A DNA stretch of 22,391 nucleotides, from NCBI GenBank assembly GCA_039804245.1, contig JBDLWO010000245.1:1-22391 (forward strand). Direction: 5' to 3'. How positions within the stretch are numbered: the first letter of the stretch is position 1; each line of letters begins with the position of its first letter. The notes below the pieces were generated by a model, which saw only the letters and a program-made list of their open reading frames with translations, was not told the DNA's origin and did no database searches. Position numbers and translations under genes: made by a program. This stretch comes from M3007 sp039804245 (GTDB lineage: Bacteria > Bacteroidota > Bacteroidia > Chitinophagales > Saprospiraceae). Shown here one piece after another: positions 7,011 to 13,692 of the stretch.

Positions 7011-8492
7011 ATGATACAGGCGCTTCATATTTCTGCCGAGTGTTATCCTGCTGCCAAAACCGGCGGACTGGGTGACGTGGTGGGTTCGCTGCCAAAATAC
7101 ATGACCAGTGCAGGGGTGTTGTCTGCAGCCGTCATACCCAAATACGGATTGAAATGGATAAATGGCAGACAGTGGGAAACGGCGTTTCAGGGCACCGTAA
7201 GATCCGACTGGCGTACCATACCCTTCTCCGTTCAGCGTGAGCAGTCCGACGACCTGGGATACCCGCTATTTGTTGTGGATATTCCGGGACTGTATGACCG
7301 GCCCGGTATTTATAACGATCCCGGAGGCTGGTCTTATGGCGATGAGGTAGAACGTTATCTGGTATTTCAACAGGCAGTACTCCACTGGATTCTTTCATTC
7401 CCGACGGAAAACAGACCTCAGGTGCTGCACTGTCACGATCATCACACAGGGCTGATACCATTCATGGTGAAATATTGTCCGGAATACCGGGCACTGGAGC
7501 ATATTCCAACAGTATTCACCATTCACAACGGACAATATCAGGGTGTATTCAGCTGGCGGAATAACCACCTGCTGCCTTTTTACCATGAGGGCGCAAGAGG
7601 GTTCCTGGACTGGAACGGGGCGGTGAATCCAGTGGCCTCGGCAGTCAGGTGCGCCTGGGCTGTTACTACTGTTTCAAAAAGCTACCTGTTTGAACTGCAT
7701 CAGTCGAGTATGGGGCTTGAGCCGCTCTTTCGCTCGGAGTGGCACAAACAATACGGTATCATCAACGGTATAGACGCTCATCTGTGGGATCCCGAAACGG
7801 ATCATGCCATTCAGTGCCGGCTGAACAAACAGGCAGGAAGAGAGGGGATTCGTGAGTTTAAAAGAGCCAACAAGCAGATTTTATGCGACAGGTTCAATCT
7901 GCCGGAAGATCAGCCGCTAATCAGTTTTATCGGGCGTATGGTGGGTGAAAAGGGTAGTGACATGTTGCCCGATGCCTATCGCAACTACATAAACGCAGGA
8001 GGTTCCGGCACATTCCTGGTGCTGGGAACAGGGGAGATCTGGACACAAAATCAGTTCAAGGTGATGACCTGGCAATATCAGGGGCGCGTAAATGCCGTTA
8101 TTGACTATAACGAGGGACTGGCACACCAGATATATGCCGGTTCTGATTTTCTGATTATGCCATCCAGGGTGGAGCCCTGCGGCCTGAATCAGATGTACGC
8201 CATGCGCTACGGAACGATACCCATCGTACGCAGCGTAGGCGGATTGAAAGATACTGTGCCGGATATCGCCGAGCCTGATGGAAGCGGCCGGGGTATCCGT
8301 TTCGACCAGTTCTCTCTGGGTGATATCGGATATGCGATTCACAGAGCGGCCGCCATGTGGCACAACGAGCCGGGCATTACCGAGGCACTCAGGGAACGTA
8401 TCATGTCTGTTGATTTTTCCTGGGAACACGCTGTCAGGGAGTACTTTGCGGTTTATACGCGTACAGGTGCGCGAATAATGCCTTCTCATTGA
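7011..8492 (+). CDS. glgA: Glycogen synthase (ADP-glucose, GT5)
   Basis: The 493-residue protein has the two-domain GT-B layout of GT5 starch/glycogen synthases. The N-terminal KTGGLGDVVGSLP (from Lys16) is the ADP-glucose-binding loop. VLHCHDHHTGLIP and TIHNGQYQG lie in the N-terminal domain, and the C-terminal domain has ISFIGRMVGEKGSDML and SRVEPCGLNQMYAMRYG with Glu388 in the place of the known catalytic Glu. It extends alpha-1,4-glucan chains in the cytoplasm using ADP-glucose. The next gene makes that substrate, so the two form a functional pair with 63 bases between them. The length is slightly above the E. coli enzyme. The ATG at 7011 gives the canonical N-terminus. No branching enzyme or phosphorylase is nearby. 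Confidence 0.93.
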   Translation: MIQALHISAECYPAAKTGGLGDVVGSLPKYMTSAGVLSAAVIPKYGLKWINGRQWETAFQGTVRSDWRTIPFSVQREQSDDLGYPLFVVDIPGLYDRPGIYNDPGGWSYGDEVERYLVFQQAVLHWILSFPTENRPQVLHCHDHHTGLIPFMVKYCPEYRALEHIPTVFTIHNGQYQGVFSWRNNHLLPFYHEGARGFLDWNGAVNPVASAVRCAWAVTTVSKSYLFELHQSSMGLEPLFRSEWHKQYGIINGIDAHLWDPETDHAIQCRLNKQAGREGIREFKRANKQILCDRFNLPEDQPLISFIGRMVGEKGSDMLPDAYRNYINAGGSGTFLVLGTGEIWTQNQFKVMTWQYQGRVNAVIDYNEGLAHQIYAGSDFLIMPSRVEPCGLNQMYAMRYGTIPIVRSVGGLKDTVPDIAEPDGSGRGIRFDQFSLGDIGYAIHRAAAMWHNEPGITEALRERIMSVDFSWEHAVREYFAVYTRTGARIMPSH

Positions 8493-8555
8493 CTTTGAAA
8501 ACACTCCAGCGGGCCCGACAGTCCGAATTTTTCATACACCAATCTTTATGACACC

Positions 8556-9827
8556 ATGATAAAAATGATCAGTCTGATTCTCGGCGGCGGAGCCGGCTCG
8601 CGCCTGTATCCGCTCACCGAGCATCGCTCAAAGCCGGCAGTGCCGATAGGTGGCAAGTACCGCCTGATAGATATTCCCATCTCCAATTGTATCAACTCGG
8701 GGGTGAAACGGATGTTTGTACTCACACAGTACAATTCGGCTTCTCTGAACGCTCATATCAAAAACTCATATAATTTCGACCACTTCACCCGCGGATTCGT
8801 GGATATTCTCGCTGCAGAGCAAACACCGGGAAACAGGGAGTGGTTTCAGGGTACGGCTGATGCCGTGCGCCAGAGCCGGCAGCACTACGAACGCCATGAC
8901 TTCGACTATGTCCTGATCCTGTCGGGAGATCAGTTGTACCAGATGGATTTTGAGGCGATGGCCAGGTTTCACATCCTTCAGGGAGCTGATATTACAGTGG
9001 CAAGCCTGCCAGTGAACGCAAAAGACGCCACCGGTTTCGGTATTATGAAAGTAAATGCCGAAGGGTATATCAACAGTTTTATCGAAAAACCCAAAGCAGA
9101 CGTACTGCCGGAGTGGTCGAGCGAGGTAAGCGCCGCCAACAAGAAGCAGGGGAAGAACTTTCTGGCTTCTATGGGCATCTATATCTTTAACAGAAAAGCT
9201 ATCAGTAATCTGTTCGATGCATACCCCGACGCCACCGATTTCGGCAAGGAAATCATTCCCGCAGCAGTAAGAGAAGGTAAAAAGGTGGCCGCTTACCAGT
9301 ATGATGGCTACTGGACCGATATCGGTACGATACACTCTTTCTTCGAGGCCAATATTGAACTGACAGATCATATTCCTGCATTCAATCTCTTTGACAACCA
9401 GCATATTATATACACCCGAGGTCGTATGCTGCCTCCAGCCAAGTTTTATGGCGGCACTCAGCTCAACCGTGCTCTCATCGCAGAGGGCTCTATCATACAT
9501 GCCCGCCTGATCGAAGGCTCGGTAATTGGTATCCGCTCGCGTATTGGTGAAAATACAGTGATCAAGGACACAATTGTGATGGGTAACGACTATTACCAGT
9601 CGCTCAAGGAAATAGCTACGAATCCCGATGAAATGCCGCAGGGAGTGGGCCATTATTGCCATATCGAACACGCTATTCTCGACAAGGACTGCAGGATAGG
9701 CAATAATGTGGTTATCAAGGGCGGAGCACATTTGTCCGATTCCGATGGGCCGGGTTACGCCATCCGCGACGGCGTAGTTGTGATCAAAAAGGGAGCTGTC
9801 ATCCCGGAAGGAACAAGAATTATGTAA
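8556..9827 (+). CDS. glgC: Glucose-1-phosphate adenylyltransferase (ADP-glucose pyrophosphorylase)
   Basis: The 423-residue enzyme makes ADP-glucose and pyrophosphate from ATP and glucose-1-phosphate, the committed step of glycogen synthesis. GGGAGSRLYPLTEHRSKPAV (from residue 10) is the nucleotidyltransferase signature, LSGDQLYQMD holds the catalytic Asp125, FIEKPK (175-180) holds the glucose-1-phosphate Lys178, and GYWTDIGTI follows. The C-terminal third (IEGSVIG, RIGENTVIK, HAILDKDCRIGNNVVI) is a left-handed beta-helix used for tetramer contacts and allostery. Length is normal. An ATG three codons later (8565) would begin MISLILGGG and is equally possible. No strong promoter lies in the 63-base gap, so co-transcription with glgA is likely. 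Confidence 0.94.
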   Translation: MIKMISLILGGGAGSRLYPLTEHRSKPAVPIGGKYRLIDIPISNCINSGVKRMFVLTQYNSASLNAHIKNSYNFDHFTRGFVDILAAEQTPGNREWFQGTADAVRQSRQHYERHDFDYVLILSGDQLYQMDFEAMARFHILQGADITVASLPVNAKDATGFGIMKVNAEGYINSFIEKPKADVLPEWSSEVSAANKKQGKNFLASMGIYIFNRKAISNLFDAYPDATDFGKEIIPAAVREGKKVAAYQYDGYWTDIGTIHSFFEANIELTDHIPAFNLFDNQHIIYTRGRMLPPAKFYGGTQLNRALIAEGSIIHARLIEGSVIGIRSRIGENTVIKDTIVMGNDYYQSLKEIATNPDEMPQGVGHYCHIEHAILDKDCRIGNNVVIKGGAHLSDSDGPGYAIRDGVVVIKKGAVIPEGTRIM

Positions 9828-9886
9828 AATCCGCAATCATCTGTCTGGACAACGATCCGGCCGGGTAATTGTATAAACGCTTTTTT

Positions 9887-10474
9887 GTGCTCATTATTCA
9901 GGATAAACTCGTCAGTGACGACCTTGTTGTAGAAAATTTTATTTGTAACCTGTCGGCCTGCAAAGGCGCCTGTTGCTGGGAGGGCGACTGGGGTGCTCCG
10001 CTGGATGAGGCGGAATTGCCGGTGCTGGAGGCTATTTACGAACACGTAAAACCCTTTCTGAGCCCGGCGGGTATTGCGGCCATCGAACAACAGGGCAAGT
10101 ATGTGTGGTACGATGACATGGACTCATACGGAACCACGCTTATTGATGGGGGGGCGTGCGCATATCTCACGTACAGCGAACTGGGAATTGCACACTGCGG
10201 CATTGAAAAAGCCTGGGCAGCCGGCGTTGTTGACTTCAAAAAGCCCGTTTCCTGCCATCTGTACCCGATTCGCGTCGAGAAGTTTGAAAGCGGAACCGAA
10301 GCTTTGAATTATGACCGGTGGGATATTTGTTCTGCTGCCTGTGAGCTGGGCGACAAGGAGCGTGTACCCGTATACAAGTTTCTGAAAGAAGCTATTGTCA
10401 GGCGCTTCGGAGAGGAGTTCTATGATGAACTCGACGGGGCAGCGGAATTTATGAAGACAAGTACTGATGATTGA
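9887..10474 (+). CDS. DUF3109 family protein (Cys-rich, putative metal site)
   Basis: I place the start at the GTG at 9887, giving MLIIQDKLVSDDLVVENF and then the family-defining ICNLSACKGACCWEGDWGAP; a TTG at 9869 would add six residues that family members normally lack. The product is 195 residues, soluble and without a signal peptide. Conserved cysteines are at about 20, 25, 29 and 30, with more in GGACAYL, AHCGIEKA, VSCHLYPIR and ICSAAC. That spacing suggests a bound metal or Fe-S centre, as proposed for the related YkgJ-type zinc/iron-chelating proteins; this is inference from the family. Its job is unknown. It follows glgC by 59 bases on the same strand and may be in the same transcript, but no functional tie to glycogen is known to me. 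Confidence 0.8.
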   Translation: MLIIQDKLVSDDLVVENFICNLSACKGACCWEGDWGAPLDEAELPVLEAIYEHVKPFLSPAGIAAIEQQGKYVWYDDMDSYGTTLIDGGACAYLTYSELGIAHCGIEKAWAAGVVDFKKPVSCHLYPIRVEKFESGTEALNYDRWDICSAACELGDKERVPVYKFLKEAIVRRFGEEFYDELDGAAEFMKTSTDD

Positions 10475-10483
10475 AAAATGGCA

Positions 10484-10518
10484 AATGAGGGCGGCCGATT
10501 ATACCGGTCGCCCTCATT
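10484..10518. terminator. Bidirectional terminator between convergent genes
   Basis: A 14-bp stem (10484-10497 with 10505-10518; AATGAGGGCGGCCG against CGGTCGCCCTCATT, one wobble) with a 7-base loop sits between the DUF3109 stop and the lipoprotein stop. The A-run at 10475-10479 gives a T-tract on the minus strand, so it best serves the lipoprotein gene. Confidence 0.75.
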
Positions 10519-10524
10519 CACCCT

Positions 10525-11544
10525 CTACAACCTGAACTTCAACCCCTGTGTCAGCGGGTGATAAAACATGGAGTCAATAGTCTGTTCAGACATCTGGATA
10601 TTCCCCATTTTGAACAGATTTTTTGCCGTGACAATGCCAAATCCTTCCGACAGGTTGGTGTAAATGGGATATACTTCGGCACCGGTGAGGCCCGAATTGG
10701 CCGAAGCTGTGATATTGAAATCGCGAATTTCCTTGCCACCCCCTTCAAGGTATATGAATCCTTTCTCAAAGTAGCGGAAATTATTGGTGGGCGCCAGCTG
10801 TGAAGCCAGGAACTTGTAGAGTTGCGCACCCTGCAATTCTGTTGTTCCCTTGTAAATACCCGGGCCAATCTGCTGCTCAAGCCTTTGAACGTTTTTGGCA
10901 GCATTCCAGACCAGGGTGTCGCGCAGCAGCACAGTTCCGTTGGGCGCTTCCTCCCGGTAGGGAAGGACAAGTGTTATATCAAAGTAAACGCCGTTGATAT
11001 CAGTTCGCCAGTCAATAGTAGTGGTCGTGCTGTATGCAAACGACATCTTCCTTACAATATTGGTAGGATCCGGACGGGTGATGCTGAAATCCTTCGGTAT
11101 GGTTGTTTCGGCGGTAATATCTTCACGACCATCATTTCGCTTGACAACCAGCCGGTATGAACTGCCGGGAATCAGGAACCCCGGCTTTTTGACCTTGTAA
11201 AGCCAGTTGGGCTGTGACGCAAATATTCCCTGGTCCCGAACATAGCCCTCCAGGTTGCCGTCAACACGGAAAAGTTGTGCGCGTGAGGTGCTGCCAACCT
11301 GTTCCAGCCATACACTGATGGCAGATTCCGGATAATATAACGAGTCTGGAATCTGCGCTATTTCCAGCGCACTTTTCTCCGGATCAAGAAATGCCTTTTC
11401 AACCCGAACGTAATGGGCGGTGTCTTTTGGCGACAAAATGGCGTAAACGATGGGCAACTCCTTCCACGGAGCAGCTACTTCAAACTCATTGGAGCAGGCA
11501 TTGATAACCAACGCAGCAGATAACAGTGCAATTACTTTCCTCAT
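10525..11544 (-). CDS. Lipoprotein of Bacteroidota, resembling DUF4249
   Basis: The 339-residue protein starts MRKVIALLSAALVINACSNE, a lipoprotein signal with the lipidated Cys17; Ser-Asn follows, with no run of acidic residues right after the Cys. Residues ~30-70 (LPIVYAILSPKDTAHYVRVE, then KAFLDPEKSALEIAQIPDS) resemble the start of Bacteroidota envelope lipoproteins usually grouped with DUF4249, in which YxxLxxxDxxHYVRVxKAFL is typical. The remainder is beta-rich, with RLVVKRNDGREDITAETTIP and a C-terminal SEGFGIVTAKNLF motif common in these proteins. The molecular function is not known. It is transcribed alone, from a perfect -7 box at 11561-11568, and ends at the shared terminator 10484-10518. 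The lipoprotein call is firm, the DUF assignment less so. Confidence 0.78.
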   Translation of the reverse strand: MRKVIALLSAALVINACSNEFEVAAPWKELPIVYAILSPKDTAHYVRVEKAFLDPEKSALEIAQIPDSLYYPESAISVWLEQVGSTSRAQLFRVDGNLEGYVRDQGIFASQPNWLYKVKKPGFLIPGSSYRLVVKRNDGREDITAETTIPKDFSITRPDPTNIVRKMSFAYSTTTTIDWRTDINGVYFDITLVLPYREEAPNGTVLLRDTLVWNAAKNVQRLEQQIGPGIYKGTTELQGAQLYKFLASQLAPTNNFRYFEKGFIYLEGGGKEIRDFNITASANSGLTGAEVYPIYTNLSEGFGIVTAKNLFKMGNIQMSEQTIDSMFYHPLTQGLKFRL

Positions 11545-11560
11545 CTTTTAATAATTGATG

Positions 11561-11568
11561 CAAAGGTA
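11561..11568 (-). promoter_or_regulatory. -7 box for the lipoprotein gene
   Basis: On the minus strand the sequence reads TACCTTTG, a perfect TAnnTTTG, 16 bases before the ATG at 11544. The transcript leader would be only about ten bases, which is common in this phylum. Confidence 0.55.
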
Positions 11569-11649
11569 AGATTTAAAAGAAATCCGAACCGCTCAAAAAA
11601 ACCGAACGTCAGATAATAGCAGGATGCCGCCACTTTGCCTCGTTTACCT

Positions 11650-11657
11650 TACTTTTG
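11650..11657 (+). promoter_or_regulatory. -7 box for the pseudouridine synthase gene
   Basis: TACTTTTG is a perfect TAnnTTTG box. It lies downstream of the first possible ATG (11624) and 17 bases before the TTG at 11675, which argues that translation begins at the later codon. Confidence 0.5.
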
Positions 11658-11674
11658 GGGCAAACAGAATCAAA

Positions 11675-12346
11675 TTGGTTATTTACGAAGACAACCACCT
11701 GCTCGCGCTGAACAAACCCGCCGGGTTGCTCGTTCAGGGCGATAAAACCGGCGACAGGACGCTGATTGACGCGGGCAAAGATTACCTCAGGGAGAAGTAC
11801 AACAAACCCGGAGCTATTTTCCTGCATCCGGTGCATCGCATTGACCGCCCCGTGAGCGGCGCCGTGCTGATGGCCCGAACCGACAAGGCACTTGGCAGGC
11901 TCACACAAATGTTTCGGGATAAAAAGGTCGTCAAAACCTATCTCGCTCTGGTGCTGAATATCCCCGAAAATCAATCAGGCCTGCTGAGGCATTTTCTCCT
12001 GAAAGACGAACAGAAAAACCTTGTGTCGGTTTATGACGCGCCTTTCAGGGACGCAAAGGAAAGTATCACGGCATACAGGGTCATTGGGCATTATGAGCAG
12101 TTCACGCTATTGGCTGTACAGCCCGTTACGGGCCGGTCTCACCAGATACGCGCGCAACTTTCGTCTATTGGATGCTCCATCGCCGGCGATGTGAAGTATG
12201 GAGCGCCCGAGCCCCTGCCCGATACCTCCATAGCGCTGCACAGTTATACAATCGAACTGCAGCATCCTGTCAGGCAGACGCCTCTTGTAATCAGGGCATT
12301 ACCCTCCGGACTGATATGGAGTCGCCTGCCAGACTCACTGTTTTAA
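11675..12346 (+). CDS. RluA-family 23S rRNA/tRNA pseudouridine synthase
   Basis: The protein converts a specific uridine in RNA to pseudouridine. HRIDRPVSG contains the catalytic Asp (residue 57 from my start), YEDNHLLALNKPAGLLVQ is the N-terminal strand of the RluA fold, and VQPVTGRSHQIRAQLSSIG and IAGDVKYGA are the usual C-terminal signatures. There is no S4 domain, so it resembles the short RluA type; the target base is not predictable. I chose the TTG at 11675 (223 residues, MVIYEDNH...). The frame also opens with an ATG at 11624, but that adds 17 residues unlike the family and places a perfect -7 box inside the coding region. The stop lies two bases from the stop of the convergent SGNH hydrolase gene, with no terminator between them. 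Confidence 0.85.
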   Translation: MVIYEDNHLLALNKPAGLLVQGDKTGDRTLIDAGKDYLREKYNKPGAIFLHPVHRIDRPVSGAVLMARTDKALGRLTQMFRDKKVVKTYLALVLNIPENQSGLLRHFLLKDEQKNLVSVYDAPFRDAKESITAYRVIGHYEQFTLLAVQPVTGRSHQIRAQLSSIGCSIAGDVKYGAPEPLPDTSIALHSYTIELQHPVRQTPLVIRALPSGLIWSRLPDSLF

Positions 12347-12348
12347 GA

Positions 12349-13047
12349 TCATATTTTGGGCTTTGGCGCGGATATAGCCAACTGTACCTGTTTCCATACC
12401 AGACTGGCCACCAGCTGATTGCCTTTCGTGTTCAGGTGTACTCCGTCGGTGGTCAGTATGCTGCTGTACCGGTCGCTCTCGTTGTTTTCAGTATTGTAAT
12501 CAGTAAATGCCTTGCGAAGATCAGCAACCAGGCACCCCTTCTCCCCGGCCAGATTTCTGATGATATCTGAATAGGTATCCAGCTCTTTGTCAAGCGGATT
12601 AACTCCATTTTTTTTCTCGCCTATGCACGCAGGCGTACACATCACGACCCTGATGCCACGCTGATGAAAGCGGGTAATCAGCGCGTCATAGAATTTTTTA
12701 AATTTGTCTGCGTCTGTACCCGTACCGTGTGTCTGTTTGTGCCAAACGTCGTTTACTCCCACATAAACCACCACTACCTGAGGTTTTTTGGCCAGCACAT
12801 CGGGCTCCAGACGCAGATAAAGGTCATACACTTTGTTGCCGCTTATGCCGGCACCAATCAATTCGTACTTGCCGGCCAGATTGGATATGCTCAGTGAATC
12901 GCGTATCTGGTCAATATAACCACCTTTCTGGACGCCTGCCTCCGTGATGCTGTCGCCGAAAAAAACTACCCGTACCTTCTTTTTGTCAGAGGTAAAAGAA
13001 AGCAGCACAGCTGCCATGAAAGGGAGCAAAAAAGCAGATGTTTTCAT
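12349..13047 (-). CDS. Secreted SGNH/GDSL hydrolase
   Basis: The 232-residue protein has a signal peptide (residues ~1-19, MKTSAFLLPFMAAVLLSFTS) and all four SGNH blocks: FFGDSITEAG with nucleophile Ser33, GAGISGN with the block II Gly, VYVGVNDVW with the block III Asn99, and TDGVHLNTKG with catalytic Asp201 and His204. Family members are esterases, lipases or carbohydrate deacetylases acting on cell-surface or extracellular substrates; the substrate here is unknown. The gene lies directly downstream of the RNase P RNA gene on the same strand, with about 37 bases between the RNA's T-tract and the ATG, and I see no good -7 box in that space. Read-through from rnpB or an unrecognised promoter is therefore possible. 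Confidence 0.88.
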   Translation of the reverse strand: MKTSAFLLPFMAAVLLSFTSDKKKVRVVFFGDSITEAGVQKGGYIDQIRDSLSISNLAGKYELIGAGISGNKVYDLYLRLEPDVLAKKPQVVVVYVGVNDVWHKQTHGTGTDADKFKKFYDALITRFHQRGIRVVMCTPACIGEKKNGVNPLDKELDTYSDIIRNLAGEKGCLVADLRKAFTDYNTENNESDRYSSILTTDGVHLNTKGNQLVASLVWKQVQLAISAPKPKI

Positions 13048-13090
13048 AAAAATCCGGATTCAGGGTTGCCGGAGCCCGTTTAAAAAAATG

Positions 13091-13107
13091 AAAAAAAGCC
13101 ACAAACC
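13091..13107 (-). terminator. Intrinsic terminator of rnpB (P1 arm plus T-tract)
   Basis: On the minus strand the 3' P1 arm GGTTTGTGGC is followed by seven Ts (13097-13091), and further Ts follow after CA. The closing helix of the RNA probably doubles as the terminator stem. Confidence 0.6.
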
Positions 13108-13464
13108 TGTAAGCCGGATTCTGTTCTCCCGACGAATCGGAAGCCTTTGTCATTTATCTGGCCCCGGTATCCCGGGGTCTGCGCTGCCTACCCCCCCTGC
13201 CTCCGGTTTCCCGGAGCTGCGCGAGCCACACATAAACAGGGTGTACATGGCATTTCAACCCGCAAGGTTTATCCACTGCCCAGGTCGCCCGGAGCAGTCG
13301 TGCGCTCTTACCGCACGTTTTCACCCTTACCCCCCGAAAGAGGCGGTATTTTTCTGTGACACTTTCTATGCCCCCAACGAATCGGAGACTCCGCCCGTTA
13401 GGCGGTGCGGCGCTCTGCGTTGTCCGGACTTTCCTCCCCTAAAGGCGACAAAGCGGTTTGTGGC
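13098..13464 (-). ncRNA. rnpB: RNase P RNA (bacterial type A)
   Basis: Read on the minus strand, the 5' region contains GGGGAGGAAAGTCCGGAC, the universal CR-I core with P4, and the 3' region contains ACAGAATCCGGCTTACAGG, the conserved CR-V end. The termini GCCACAAACC and GGTTTGTGGC pair as helix P1, which fixes the ends at about 13464 and 13098. The length of about 367 bases fits type A RNase P RNA, the catalytic subunit that cuts tRNA 5' leaders together with RnpA. A run of seven Ts follows P1, serving as terminator. TTCCTTTG on the minus strand (13469-13476), one mismatch from TAnnTTTG, sits at the right distance for a start near 13464. Open frames across this stretch are accidental. Confidence 0.96.
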
Positions 13465-13468
13465 ATGG

Positions 13469-13476
13469 CAAAGGAA
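13469..13476 (-). promoter_or_regulatory. Probable -7 box of rnpB
   Basis: TTCCTTTG (minus strand) differs from TAnnTTTG at one position and ends five bases before the predicted RNA 5' end. Placement rather than perfect sequence supports it. Confidence 0.45.
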
Positions 13477-13527
13477 AGGTGTTTTGCTTTGATTTGAAAT
13501 TATTTTATCCCGTATTCTGTATTATTA

Positions 13528-13631
13528 TTGCGAAAAAACCGTTCTTGTGAGTAACTTTTGTCAAATCAAGGCGCTTCCCGATAGAATTGGCATTATTTTT
13601 AATCTATTGACCTCAGGTATAGGTATTTTTG
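13528..13631 (+). promoter_or_regulatory. Two candidate promoters for the histidine kinase gene
   Basis: TTG at 13528-13530, a 21-base spacer and TAACTTTTG at 13552-13560 resemble a full Bacteroidota promoter with one extra T. TATTTTTG at 13624-13631 is a perfect -7 box 61 bases before the ATG but lacks a well-placed TTG. Apart from these and a 9-bp inverted repeat (13489-13497 with 13561-13569), the 228-base gap between rnpB and the kinase gene shows nothing. Confidence 0.45.
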
Positions 13632-13692
13632 CCCCGGACAATGGCAGGTATCTGTACTTTGTCATCAGCCCCCGATTCCGCTTCTGCAAGAT

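Noticed and set aside
12944..13492. Plus-strand open frame across the rnpB region
   Set aside because: The stretch is RNase P RNA on the minus strand with conserved cores and paired ends; the peptide has no family features.
13489..13569. 9-bp inverted repeat TTGATTTGA / TCAAATCAA upstream of the kinase gene
   Set aside because: Short, AT-rich and 63 bases apart; it can arise by chance and does not match a known operator.
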